Source of the DNA: Nitrospira sp. | Lineage (GTDB): Bacteria; Nitrospirota; Nitrospiria; Nitrospirales; Nitrospiraceae | Reading direction: 5' to 3' | Assembly: GCA_015904055.1 (NCBI GenBank) | Contig: JABMDE010000087.1 | Coordinates: forward strand, 2,116-23,075 | DNA: 20,960 bases | In this document: piece by piece, positions 7,167 to 15,376 of the stretch | Numbering within the stretch: position 1 is the first letter of the stretch | Layout: every line of letters starts with the position of its first letter | The notes under the pieces: model-generated | What the model was told of the DNA's origin: nothing | What the model saw: the letters and a program-made list of their open reading frames with translations, nothing else | Database searches by the model: none | Program-made: the position numbers and the translations under genes

Positions 7167-9915
7167 CCAGGACGCAAGCCCCCTCATGCGGCAGTATCGG
7201 GACATCAAGCGGGGCTATCCGCAGGCTATCCTGTTTTTTCGCGTCGGAGACTTTTATGAAATGTTTTACGAAGACGCGCAAGTAGCCTCACGTCTCCTTT
7301 CTATCGCACTCACATCCCGAGATAAGCACAATCCCGATCCAATCCCCCTTTGCGGGGTTCCCTATCATGCTGCGACCGGATACATCGCCAAGCTGCTCAA
7401 GACAGGACGAACGGTGGCGCTTTGTGAGCAAGTTGAAGATCCCAAACTGGCCAAGGGGCTGGTGCGCCGTGAAGTCGTGCGTCTCTATACACCCGGGACT
7501 CTCGTCGATACGGAGCTGCTTTCCCCGGCCGAATCGAATTATCTTGCGGCGCTGTCTCTCCAACCGGTATCGGCACAGCCGACGGTAATCGGACTGGCGG
7601 CGATTGACGTCTCCACCGGTGAGTTCTGGGTGACGGAATTACACGGCCCACAGGCGGCGGCGCTCGCACTCGATGAGCTCGCAAGGCTTGACCCTCGCGA
7701 GGTGTTATTCCCGGCCGGACTGGGCCATGACACGACGGTGTGGCTTGATCAGATCAAAGGAACCCGTGTGTGTGAACGACCAGCCGCTTCATTCGATCGA
7801 CGCCAGAGTGCGAGATCTTTGCTGGACCAATTCCGTGTTCAGTCGCTTGATGCGTTCGGGTGCGCAGATCTAACCGTCGGCCTGGAAGCGGCCGGCGCTG
7901 TCTTGCATTACTTTCGTGAAACGCAACCGGCTGCCCCGCTGGACCATATTCGGCGAATGACGGTTCGCAGAAGTCATGACGCCATGCATCTGGACGCCGC
8001 CACCCTTCGCAATTTGGAAATCGACAGCGCGCAGGAATCGCCCTGTACTGCTCTCGCAGCCGTGCTGGACCGTACGGTCACGGCCATGGGCAGCCGGCTG
8101 CTGCGACAATGGCTGATCAGACCGTTGATTCAATGCGAACCGATCCGCGCCAGACTGGACGCGGTGGGAGAATTGAAGGACCGCCTGGAGGAACGTGTGG
8201 CCTTGCGCGCCGCACTGCGTGAGGTGCAGGATATCGCGCGGCTTGGCAGCCGTATCGTATTGGGCTATGCAGGCCCCCGCGAACTCCTTGCCTTGAAGCA
8301 ATCCCTGTCCGTGTTGCCTGAAATCGCATCCAGACTTGCGTCGCTTCAGAGTGCATTGCTCGTCGAGGCCCGCTCGTCGTGGGATGACGGACGCGATTTG
8401 TACGAGATCATCGAGCGCGCCATCCAGCCCGACGCGCCTCCATCCGTTCGCGATGGCAATGTCATCAGAGACGGCTACCATGCCGGCATCGATGAACTGC
8501 GCAAAGCAAGCAAAGAAGGGAAACAATGGATCGCCGGGATTGAACGCAACGAGCGTGAACGTACCGGCATCGACTCACTGAAAGTCAGATACAACCAGGT
8601 GTTTGGCTACTACATCGAGGTGACGAAGGCCAATCTCGGCCGCGTTCCGTCCGACTACATCCGCAAACAAACTCTCGTCAATGCCGAGCGGTTCATGACT
8701 CCTGAACTGAAAACGCTCGAAGAACAAGTGACCGGTGCAGAGGCCAGGTTGCTGGCGCTTGAGCAAGACATCTTCGCTCAACTCCGTGGGCGTTTGGCAC
8801 AAGACGCCCCTCGTCTGGATGCCATGGCACGCAACCTGTCGTTGATCGATGTCGTCGCTGGTCTTGCCGAAACCGCCGCGTTGAGTCGTTACACGAGGCC
8901 AGAGGTGGATGAGAGCGGCAGCATCGCCATCCGCAACGGACGCCATCCCGTAGTTGAACAACTTCGCGACGATCGCGCATTCGTTCCCAATGATACGATC
9001 TTGGATCTGAACAACAACCGCCTGCTGATCTTAACCGGACCCAATATGGCGGGTAAAAGCACCTACCTTCGACAGGTCGCCCTGATCGTCCTCATGGCCC
9101 AAATCGGCAGTTTTGTCCCGGCGGCCAGCGCGCAGATCGGACTGGTGGACCGCATCTTTACCCGCGTGGGCGCTTCGGACAATCTGGCCGGGGGTCTGAG
9201 CACTTTTATGGTGGAGATGGTGGAAACTGCGAACATTCTCAATAGCGCCTCTCAGCGAAGCCTGATTCTATTGGATGAGATTGGCCGTGGCACCAGTACG
9301 TATGATGGCCTCAGCATCGCGTGGGCAGTGGCGGAACACATTCAGGACCGGACATGTCTGGGCGCGCGTACCCTGTTTGCCACGCACTACCATGAGATGG
9401 TGCAGCTGGAGTATCAGCGCGAAGGAATCAAAAACTATCGGGTCGCGGTCCAAGAGCGCGACGGAGACGTAGTCTTTCTCCGTAAAATTGTCGCGGGAGG
9501 GGCCGACCGGAGCTACGGTATTCACGTGGCCAAACTGCGGGTCGCGGTCCAAGAGCGCGACGGAGACGTAGTCTTTCTCCGTAAAATTGTCGCGGGAGGG
9601 GCCGACCGGAGCTACGGTATTCACGTGGCCAAACTGGCAGGGCTCCCCGGATCTGTGATCGAACGGGCGCAAGCGGTCCTGACACAGCTGGAACAGCCGG
9701 AATCTTCCATCGCAGGATCAGTCCGAGAACAACCCAATCAGGCAATTCCCCCCCTGCCACAACCCCATCCTGTGATCGAGGAAGTTAAACAGATCGACCT
9801 GTTTTCCATGACACCACTTGATGCACTCAACCGCCTGGCTGAACTGCAACGCATGGTCCAACCGGATGACGGCCGCCATGAAAAAAGAACGGCGGCCACT
9901 CCCAGTCAGGAATGA
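7159..9915 (+). CDS. mutS: DNA mismatch repair ATPase MutS with an internal 33-residue tandem duplication
   Basis: MutS recognises mispairs and small loops and recruits MutL. All domains are present in the 918 residues. The N-terminal mismatch-binding domain has GDFYEMFYEDA with the Phe-x-Glu reader, and CGVPYHAATGYI follows. Lever and clamp domains come next, with YNQVFGYYIEVTKAN. The ATPase has Walker A GPNMAGKS (627-634), STFMVEM, Walker B LILLDEIGRGTSTYDG (Asp706, Glu707) and H-loop THYHE (742-746). Just after it, residues 761-793 are repeated exactly as 794-826, so the conserved SYGIHVAKL helix appears twice. Without the extra copy the length would be 885, close to the usual bacterial MutS. 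The insertion lies in the ATPase and dimer-interface region, so activity may be reduced. It is the last gene of the pdxJ::nnrD-tsaE-lapA operon. Confidence 0.95.
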   Translation: MIDQDASPLMRQYRDIKRGYPQAILFFRVGDFYEMFYEDAQVASRLLSIALTSRDKHNPDPIPLCGVPYHAATGYIAKLLKTGRTVALCEQVEDPKLAKGLVRREVVRLYTPGTLVDTELLSPAESNYLAALSLQPVSAQPTVIGLAAIDVSTGEFWVTELHGPQAAALALDELARLDPREVLFPAGLGHDTTVWLDQIKGTRVCERPAASFDRRQSARSLLDQFRVQSLDAFGCADLTVGLEAAGAVLHYFRETQPAAPLDHIRRMTVRRSHDAMHLDAATLRNLEIDSAQESPCTALAAVLDRTVTAMGSRLLRQWLIRPLIQCEPIRARLDAVGELKDRLEERVALRAALREVQDIARLGSRIVLGYAGPRELLALKQSLSVLPEIASRLASLQSALLVEARSSWDDGRDLYEIIERAIQPDAPPSVRDGNVIRDGYHAGIDELRKASKEGKQWIAGIERNERERTGIDSLKVRYNQVFGYYIEVTKANLGRVPSDYIRKQTLVNAERFMTPELKTLEEQVTGAEARLLALEQDIFAQLRGRLAQDAPRLDAMARNLSLIDVVAGLAETAALSRYTRPEVDESGSIAIRNGRHPVVEQLRDDRAFVPNDTILDLNNNRLLILTGPNMAGKSTYLRQVALIVLMAQIGSFVPAASAQIGLVDRIFTRVGASDNLAGGLSTFMVEMVETANILNSASQRSLILLDEIGRGTSTYDGLSIAWAVAEHIQDRTCLGARTLFATHYHEMVQLEYQREGIKNYRVAVQERDGDVVFLRKIVAGGADRSYGIHVAKLRVAVQERDGDVVFLRKIVAGGADRSYGIHVAKLAGLPGSVIERAQAVLTQLEQPESSIAGSVREQPNQAIPPLPQPHPVIEEVKQIDLFSMTPLDALNRLAELQRMVQPDDGRHEKRTAATPSQE
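9439..9636 (+). repeat. Perfect 99-bp tandem duplication inside mutS
   Basis: Positions 9439-9537 and 9538-9636 are identical base for base, directly adjacent and in frame (33 codons). Each unit begins CGGGTCGCGGTCC and ends GTGGCCAAACTG. The flanks differ immediately: T before copy 1 and G before copy 2; C after copy 1 and G after copy 2. The absence of any substitution, even at wobble positions, means the duplication is very recent or is an assembly artefact. Confidence 0.98.
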
Positions 9916-9943
9916 CCGCCGCTCAATCGATTCAACCGAGAAA

Positions 9944-10609
9944 TCAGTGGGCTTGGTTATACTGTGCCGTTGCGGGAATCATCCCGCCGATGGCTTTCCC
10001 CCCCGGGATCATTACATCGTACTGCATACCGACATTGGATCCATCCGGACTCACCTGTGACGTGGTAAGCCCACGCTTCGCCGCCACACACGCTGCATCA
10101 TTTTCGCTCTTTCCGGCACATTCCTTAAACTGAAGCGCGGCAATACTCAGCGGTTTGCCAATAGTCCCGGCCACCTCAGGGAGTTTCTTGACCGAGGAAA
10201 TCACCCGGTGATTTTGTTCAGTTTCTGTGGCGACAAACTCGACGAGATCCGTTGTGCTGCCCGGAGGTACTTCTTTCGCTGCTGCCGGTCCCGCATGCGG
10301 GCGGCCCATTTTCTTCAACTCGCCCCACGCGCCCTTGTCCGCATAAAACTTCAAGGTCTTGCCGGGATGGACCTTTTGCCAGAACAACCCGCTTTCGGCC
10401 TGTCCGCCATATACGGATACATTGATCCAGACCGCTTCATCATAGGGATCGAGCACGATCACACGACCCTGAATCGTCGTGGGCTTGCTCATGTCCCCCC
10501 ACTCGAACCGCTCTTGGAATGATTCAATTGCCAGTGCCGTGGAAGCCATGCCGGCTACTAATGCCAGAGCTGCTATTGCGGCTCCGCCTTGTTTCTGCAG
10601 CGTCATCAT
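9944..10609 (-). CDS. Unrecognised exported protein (221 aa)
   Basis: I do not recognise a family. The start is the ATG at 10609, chosen because AAGGAGG lies 5 nt upstream; an in-frame ATG seven codons earlier would place that ribosome site inside the gene. Residues 1-27 form a signal peptide: a short basic/polar start, the hydrophobic stretch AAIAALALVAGMAS and an ALA cleavage site before IESFQ. The mature part is about 195 residues, without further membrane spans. It has a beta-rich-looking front half (TIQGRVIVLDPYDEAVWINV) and two cysteines in KECAGKSENDAACVA, spaced 11 residues apart and possibly forming a disulfide. It is expected in the periplasm. It is second in a two-gene unit, 54 nt after another exported protein, and ends 28 nt from the convergent mutS stop. 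Confidence 0.8.
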   Translation of the reverse strand: MMTLQKQGGAAIAALALVAGMASTALAIESFQERFEWGDMSKPTTIQGRVIVLDPYDEAVWINVSVYGGQAESGLFWQKVHPGKTLKFYADKGAWGELKKMGRPHAGPAAAKEVPPGSTTDLVEFVATETEQNHRVISSVKKLPEVAGTIGKPLSIAALQFKECAGKSENDAACVAAKRGLTTSQVSPDGSNVGMQYDVMIPGGKAIGGMIPATAQYNQAH

Positions 10610-10663
10610 TACGTCCTCCTTCAACAACATGCGAGGATAGATTAATTGGCTCGTCGCTATGCC

Positions 10664-11179
10664 TTAATCGCCTTTGATCACCTTGAAACCGGTGATCGTT
10701 CGTCCGTCCAATGTCACTTCCATTGCCACAAGTTCTTGTGACGCCTTGATGATTTGATCCATCAGGGCCTTATCCTTCACAGCTAACCGCACCGTCGTAG
10801 CCGCGTGGTACCAGCCGGAATACGCGTTATTTTTTTCAGTGCCGCCGGCAAATCCCCAGGCGCAGCAGCTCAATAACGGATCGGGTGGTTTCACATCCAG
10901 CATCGTCGATGAGCGCCCCGCCGGTGTACCGGATGCCGGCTCTCCTGTATTCCAATACTGAATCCCGAACAGCAATTCTCCGTCCGGATTATCCGCCCAT
11001 TGCGACCACACACGGCCTTGGAGCGTCTTCACGGCTTCCGCCTTGAGTGGTTTTCCACCGACGATCGCATCGGCCAGACCTATTTTTTCGATCGCACCGG
11101 CAGCCAAGGCAGATTCGGCCGCCAGCAAGCCGACGGCGGAGAACAGCGCGACTGCGGCTAGAACGATTGTCCTTTTCAT
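10664..11179 (-). CDS. Unrecognised exported protein (171 aa) with a Cys-Cys pair
   Basis: No family is recognised. I start at the ATG at 11179 because AAGGAGGG lies 7 nt upstream; an in-frame ATG 21 codons earlier would put that site inside the gene. A classical signal peptide follows (MKRTIVLAAVALFSAVGLLA, with AESALA as cleavage region near residue 26). The mature protein is about 145 residues. It contains LQGRVWSQWADNPDGELLFG, an adjacent cysteine pair in LLSCCAWGFAGG, a Trp/Tyr-rich YSGWYHA segment and a C-terminal VTLDGRTITGFKVIKGD that looks like a beta hairpin. Location is probably periplasmic. It is first of the two-gene unit with the next exported protein; the two share no clear sequence similarity but share export and gene pairing. 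Confidence 0.8.
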   Translation of the reverse strand: MKRTIVLAAVALFSAVGLLAAESALAAGAIEKIGLADAIVGGKPLKAEAVKTLQGRVWSQWADNPDGELLFGIQYWNTGEPASGTPAGRSSTMLDVKPPDPLLSCCAWGFAGGTEKNNAYSGWYHAATTVRLAVKDKALMDQIIKASQELVAMEVTLDGRTITGFKVIKGD

Positions 11180-11467
11180 ACCTCGTCCCTCCTTCGTACA
11201 AGAGTTAAAGACAAAGCCCGTAATCTTTTGAACAGCAATCATAATTCAGGCATGTTCTACGCGAGACCACCGACTGGGGCAGCGTATCACACCCCGTTGA
11301 ATATCTTTCCTTCGTCGCTCCGCCACGTGTCCGTATATTCTGTCAGGACAACGGACTTGAAACGGTACTGAATCGGGCATTTTATGTCAAGAAAATGTTT
11401 GTCGCCCGATGTGGCGCACTATACCGCCATGAGATTATGCAAATCAATCGGTTGTACGCCCAACTCC
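11180..11467. other. Non-coding region between the M16 peptidase gene and the exported-protein pair
   Basis: This 288-nt gap lies downstream of the M16 peptidase and upstream of the exported-protein pair, all on the minus strand. It contains a perfect 7-bp inverted repeat, ATCGGGC (11372-11378) with GCCCGAT (11404-11410). Inside it, ATTTT and AAAAT can extend the stem after a 7-nt bulge. There is no run of U after the stem, so I do not call an intrinsic terminator. Two promoter-like element pairs face the exported genes: 11418-11447, and a perfect TTGACA (11385-11390) with a poor -10 (TACCGT, 11362-11367). Confidence 0.55.
11418..11447 (-). promoter_or_regulatory. Candidate promoter for the exported-protein pair
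   Basis: On the minus strand, TTGATT (11442-11447, four of six) is followed after 18 nt by TATAGT (11418-11423, five of six). The leader would be about 230 nt and would include the inverted repeat at 11372-11410. The competing TTGACA at 11385-11390 has a much weaker -10, so the true start site is open. Confidence 0.4.
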
Positions 11468-12721
11468 CTACTGCAACGCTGCTACCTGACGAGACGAGAG
11501 CGGGCCTAAGGCAGTAATCGCCATCGTACCCGGCGCGAATAACTCCTGCGCAACGTGCGCAACGCGCTGTCCCGTGACGGCATCGATGTCCGACAGCATC
11601 TCTTCGAGACTCGTATGGCCCCCCGTGATCAGCTCATCCTTCGCCAACTTGTTCATACGGCTATGCGAACTCTCCAGGCTTAGCATCAGACTGCCTTTCA
11701 TCTGGTCCTTAGTCCGCTTGAGTTCCGCCCGCTCGATGCCGCGCGCCGCCATTTTCCTGACTTCACGCCGGATCAAATCCAGCACACGTTCTACTTCTTG
11801 TGCGCGGGTTCCGGCATAGACCGTCATCGTGCCCCCATCCGAATAGCCGGACAAAAACGAATAAATCGAGTAGGCCAACCCACGCTTTTCACGAATCTCC
11901 TGAAAAAGGCGTGAACTGACGCTTCCGCCCAGTACGCTGTTCAGCACATAGGCCGCATAGCGGTCTTTGTGGCCTGCCGGAATTCCCTTCAGTCCGACAC
12001 ACAGGTGAACCTGTTCCAACGACTTCCGTTTGGTTACGACGCCGCCACAGATGTCCGGCGGCCAACGCCTGCGCGGCTCGGCACTCACGGACTGACGATG
12101 CCGCCCGAATGTACGGGCCATCGTCTGTTCAAGACGACGCTGGTCGAAGTTTCCTGCAACTGCGAGTACCATTTCCTGAGGTCGGTAGTGAGTCCCGACA
12201 TAGTCCAGGAGATCATCCCTCCTCAGTTTCGCAATCGTCGGTTCCTGCCCAAGAATCGGCCGGCTTAAGGGATGGCGGCCCATCACAAGCCCTGTGTGCA
12301 GTTCTTGGACCAAGTCCTCGGGATCGTCTTGAACCATGCGGATTTCTTCAAGCACCACCTGCTTTTCTTTCTCAATCTCTTTCGACCCAAATCGGGATCG
12401 GTGGAACAGGTCCGAGAGTAGGTTCAACGCTTTCGGCAGATGCTGATCGAGCACTTTGACATAAAAGGTGGTCGTCTCACGCGTGGTGAAGGCGTTCATC
12501 TCACCCCCAAGCGCGTCGATTTCTCGCGAGATATCGGTGGCCGACCGAGTGGCCGTCCCCTTGAAAAACATATGTTCAATGAAGTGGGAATACCCCGCCT
12601 GCGCGGGGCTTTCGTCGCGGGAGCCGGCATTCACCCACATGCCGACCGTGACAGACTTGAGCGTCGGGATCTGCTCGGTGACTAAGCGAATCCCATTGTC
12701 GAGAATACGTTTGCGGTACAA
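11468..12721 (-). CDS. M16 family zinc metallopeptidase (processing-peptidase / MlpA type)
   Basis: This 417-residue protein is a single-unit M16 peptidase. The inverted zinc motif HFIEHMFFKGT (HxxEH) lies near residue 47, and the distal zinc-ligand glutamate is expected in KQVVLEEIRMVQDDPED. A second half with GLAYSIYSFLSGYSDGG completes the clamshell fold. Proteins of this type are usually cytoplasmic and may degrade small peptides; the specific substrate is not evident. No signal peptide is visible. The start I infer is TTG at 12721 (Met-Tyr-Arg-Lys, as in relatives), only 5 nt after the pnp stop and without a clear ribosome site, so it probably depends on translational coupling to pnp. 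The same pnp-M16 pairing occurs in Bacillus (mlpA) and others. Confidence 0.9.
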   Translation of the reverse strand: MYRKRILDNGIRLVTEQIPTLKSVTVGMWVNAGSRDESPAQAGYSHFIEHMFFKGTATRSATDISREIDALGGEMNAFTTRETTTFYVKVLDQHLPKALNLLSDLFHRSRFGSKEIEKEKQVVLEEIRMVQDDPEDLVQELHTGLVMGRHPLSRPILGQEPTIAKLRRDDLLDYVGTHYRPQEMVLAVAGNFDQRRLEQTMARTFGRHRQSVSAEPRRRWPPDICGGVVTKRKSLEQVHLCVGLKGIPAGHKDRYAAYVLNSVLGGSVSSRLFQEIREKRGLAYSIYSFLSGYSDGGTMTVYAGTRAQEVERVLDLIRREVRKMAARGIERAELKRTKDQMKGSLMLSLESSHSRMNKLAKDELITGGHTSLEEMLSDIDAVTGQRVAHVAQELFAPGTMAITALGPLSSRQVAALQ

Positions 12722-12726
12722 GGGAA

Positions 12727-14844
12727 TTACCCGCCCGCTTGATCCTTTGCACCGCCTTCGGCCGGTGCCGGCATGGTTTCTTTTCGGCTGAGCCGGATCT
12801 TGCCTTGCTTGTCGATCTCCAGCACCTTCACAAGGATTTGATCGCCTTCGGCCACTTCGTCAGACACCGCCTTGACGCGATGGTGCGCCAACTGCGAGAT
12901 ATGAACCAATCCGTCCGTTCCCGGCAGCACTTCGACGAAAGCGCCGAAGTCCATGATCTTCCGGACTGTGCCCATATACACTTTCCCGATTTCAACTTCC
13001 TCGGTCAGACGGCCGATGATATCTTTGGCCTTCTGCAACGATACTTCATCAGCGGAGGCAATGGTGACAATTCCGGTATCCTCAATGTTGATCTTGACCC
13101 CGCAATCGGCCTGAATGCCGCGGATCGTTTTTCCGCCCTGGCCGATGATGTCCCGAATCTTGTCTTGTTTGACCTTCATCGTATAAATACGCGGTGCAAA
13201 CGGCGACAGATTTTCACGCGCGCCCGTGAGCGCTTTGGCCATATGGCTCAGAATATGAAGCCGGCCTGCGCGAGCCTGTTCCAAGGCCTGCTGCATGAGC
13301 GCCATGGTGATACCACCAATCTTGATGTCCATCTGCAAGGCCGTAACGCCGTTCTTGGTCCCACACACTTTGAAATCCATGTCGCCGAGATGGTCTTCCA
13401 ATCCGAGAATATCGGACAGGATCATCACACCGTTCCCTTCCTTGATCAATCCCATGGCAATACCGGCAACCGGTTCCTTGATCGGAACGCCCGCATCCAT
13501 CATCGCCAGCGTACCGCCGCAGACCGTCGCCATCGAGGACGAGCCGTTGGACTCTAGGATCTCCGAGACAATGCGAAGGGTGTACGGGAAAATGTCTTTG
13601 CCGGGAATGACCGGCTTCAATGCCCGTTCGGCCAATGCACCATGCCCGACTTCCCGCCGGCCTGGTGACCTGAGCGGGCGCGCTTCCCCGACACTGAAGG
13701 GCGGGAAATTATAGTGAAGCATGAAGGTCCGCATGTACTCGCCTTCCAACGCATCGATGCGCTGTTCGTCGTCGGTGGTGCCCAGCGTGACCACGGCGAG
13801 ACTCTGCGTTTCACCACGCGTGAAGAGTGCCGATCCATGCGTGCGCGGCAGTACGCCCACTTCACAAGTAATCGGCCGGATGTCCGAAGGGCCTCGGCCG
13901 TCCGCACGAGAACCCTTTTCGAGAATCATGTTCCGGACTTCCGTGTACTCCAGTCCATGAAACACGATCTTGATGTGCCGTTCACTCGTGGAGACCTCCG
14001 GATTCTTGAGCTTTTCGACTGCCTCCGCCATCACCTGATCCAACCGTTCCTGGCGCGCCGCCTTGTTGGGAATCATGATCGCATCACGAATAGGCTGCGC
14101 GACCATGTCTTTCACCTTCGCCGCGAGCGTCGGATCGATCGCTTCGACCTTCACTTCACGCTTCTTGTTTCCGACTTTCTTGGCCAACTCAGTAATTTTG
14201 GCCACGATCTTCTTGATTTCGGCATGCGCCAATTCAAGCGCTTGCAGCATCGTCGCTTCCGGCAATTCGTTCGCCCCTGCTTCGACCATCATGATGGCAT
14301 CAGCGGTGCCTGCGACGACCAGATGCAACTCGCTCTTCTCCATGGTTTCAAGGTCGGGGTTCACGATGAACTGCCCGTTGACCCTGCCGATCTTGACGCC
14401 AGCAACCGGACCTTGAAACGGGATGTTCGAGATGGAGAGCGCGGCGGAAGCGGCTGTGATGCTGATGACGTCGGACGTGCCGGTTTTGTCGGCGGACAGC
14501 ACCGACGCGATCACTTGGGTCTCGAAATAATACCCTTCGGGGAACAGCGGGCGAAGCGGGCGATCGATCAAGCGGCTGGTAAGAACCTCCTTCTCCGACG
14601 GCCGCCCTTCACGCTTGAAATACCCCCCTGGTATTTTTCCAGCCGCGTACGTTTTCTCCTGATAATCGACTGTGAGTGGAAGAAAATCGATGCCCGGCTT
14701 GGCCGTCTGCGCAGCCACCGCGGTTGCCAAGATCACCGTATCTCCGTAGGAGGCCCAGATCGATCCGTCTGCTTGTTTAGCGACACGGCCGGTTTCAAGC
14801 CGGAGTATCCGTCCAGCTATCTCGATCTCAACTGTTTGTACCAT
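12727..14844 (-). CDS. pnp: Polyribonucleotide nucleotidyltransferase (PNPase)
   Basis: PNPase is the trimeric 3'-5' phosphorolytic exoribonuclease of mRNA decay; it can also add tails. The 705-residue length is normal. Two RNase PH-like cores are visible: the first with GIDFLPLTVDYQEKTYAAGK and PLFPEGY, the second with RTHGSALFTRGETQSL, GRREVGHGALAERAL and SNGSSSMATVCGGTLA. An all-alpha linker lies between them. The KH domain has KIRDIIGQGGKTIRGIQ, and the S1 domain begins GKVYMGTVRKIMDFGAFVEV. The start ATG at 14844 is preceded by AGAGGAG at 8 nt. It is separated from rpsO by 218 nt containing a strong hairpin, similar in position to the autoregulatory rpsO-pnp leader of E. coli. Confidence 0.98.
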   Translation of the reverse strand: MVQTVEIEIAGRILRLETGRVAKQADGSIWASYGDTVILATAVAAQTAKPGIDFLPLTVDYQEKTYAAGKIPGGYFKREGRPSEKEVLTSRLIDRPLRPLFPEGYYFETQVIASVLSADKTGTSDVISITAASAALSISNIPFQGPVAGVKIGRVNGQFIVNPDLETMEKSELHLVVAGTADAIMMVEAGANELPEATMLQALELAHAEIKKIVAKITELAKKVGNKKREVKVEAIDPTLAAKVKDMVAQPIRDAIMIPNKAARQERLDQVMAEAVEKLKNPEVSTSERHIKIVFHGLEYTEVRNMILEKGSRADGRGPSDIRPITCEVGVLPRTHGSALFTRGETQSLAVVTLGTTDDEQRIDALEGEYMRTFMLHYNFPPFSVGEARPLRSPGRREVGHGALAERALKPVIPGKDIFPYTLRIVSEILESNGSSSMATVCGGTLAMMDAGVPIKEPVAGIAMGLIKEGNGVMILSDILGLEDHLGDMDFKVCGTKNGVTALQMDIKIGGITMALMQQALEQARAGRLHILSHMAKALTGARENLSPFAPRIYTMKVKQDKIRDIIGQGGKTIRGIQADCGVKINIEDTGIVTIASADEVSLQKAKDIIGRLTEEVEIGKVYMGTVRKIMDFGAFVEVLPGTDGLVHISQLAHHRVKAVSDEVAEGDQILVKVLEIDKQGKIRLSRKETMPAPAEGGAKDQAGG

Positions 14845-15062
14845 CTAGGGGTCTCCTCTGTTAGGTCCCACAGATGCCCACAGAGATAGGCTCACCAGCA
14901 CGAGTGGAGGATGTGAGTGCATGAGTCATTCGCCATGCGAGAATACTCATCATTCGCCACTCACGACTGACAACGGCTTGTCAGTGAGCATATGTCCGTG
15001 TTCACCTGTGCGACGTCCGTTTCATGCCGCCGCGGGCGGCGCCGGGCCGCGCAGTGCGCAGC
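14845..15062 (-). other. rpsO-pnp intergenic leader with hairpins
   Basis: This 218-nt gap carries several structured elements. Directly after rpsO is a GC-rich hairpin, GCCGCC/GGCGGC with a 3-nt loop (15026-15040). Midway is a perfect 7-bp stem, CTGACAA/TTGTCAG with a 4-base loop (14967-14984), whose CTCA/TGAG flanks can extend it with a bulge. A 10-bp direct repeat, TCATTCGCCA on the plus strand, occurs at 14926-14935 and 14950-14959. None is followed by a U tract in the direction of transcription, so processing or autoregulation is more likely than simple termination. I found no convincing promoter for pnp here. Confidence 0.6.
14960..14988 (-). promoter_or_regulatory. Stem-loop in the pnp leader
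   Basis: The stem CTGACAA-CGGC-TTGTCAG (plus-strand reading) is perfect over 7 bp at 14967-14984, with outer CTCA/TGAG pairing. It sits about 120 nt upstream of the pnp start. By position it could be an RNase III or PNPase autoregulation target as in E. coli, which is inference only. Confidence 0.5.
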
Positions 15063-15332
15063 CTACTTGCGGATGCCGAGCCGATCAATAATGGCCCGAT
15101 ATCGCGCGTCATCAATACCACGGAGATAGTCCAGCAACCGACGTCTCCGTCCAACCAGTTGCAGCAACCCCCGACGGGAATGGTGATCCTTCTTGTGCGT
15201 TTTAAAATGTTCCGTGAGATACGTGATGCGGTTGGTCAACACCGCAATCTGGACTTCCGGAGATCCGGAGTCCGTCTCGTGCTGCCGATATTCCTTGATC
15301 AGTCCTGCCTTCGCTTCCTTGAGTAACGCCAT
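15063..15332 (-). CDS. rpsO: Small ribosomal subunit protein S15
   Basis: S15 binds the central domain of 16S rRNA and helps form the intersubunit bridge. The 89-residue product has the full family pattern: [56 protein letters not shown] and a C-terminal [12 protein letters not shown]. The ATG at 15332 has AGAGGAG 7 nt upstream. It lies 44 nt after the truB stop and leads into the structured pnp leader, the classic truB-rpsO-pnp order. S15 autoregulation is common, but I cannot define its leader structure here. Confidence 0.98.
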   Translation of the reverse strand: MALLKEAKAGLIKEYRQHETDSGSPEVQIAVLTNRITYLTEHFKTHKKDHHSRRGLLQLVGRRRRLLDYLRGIDDARYRAIIDRLGIRK

Positions 15333-15376
15333 GGTCTTGCTCCTCTTTCTGATTCAATCCAACGACTCAATCTCCG

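Noticed and set aside
7870..8526. A 218-codon minus-strand open frame inside mutS.
   Set aside because: It is the complement of the conserved MutS lever/clamp region, with no ribosome site or recognisable domain.
9439..9636. The repeat in mutS as a mobile element or a CRISPR-like array.
   Set aside because: There are only two directly abutting copies without spacers, target-site duplication or terminal inverted repeats, and both encode conserved MutS sequence.
9871..9897. GGCCGCC/GGCGGCC inverted repeat at the end of mutS as a terminator.
   Set aside because: The loop is 13 nt, the stem lies inside the coding end, and no T run follows on either strand, so termination is not supported.
13714..14889. 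A 391-codon open frame on the plus strand, opposite pnp.
   Set aside because: It is antisense to the conserved pnp frame, its composition is His/Arg-rich as expected for a complement of a GC-rich gene, and it matches no family I know.
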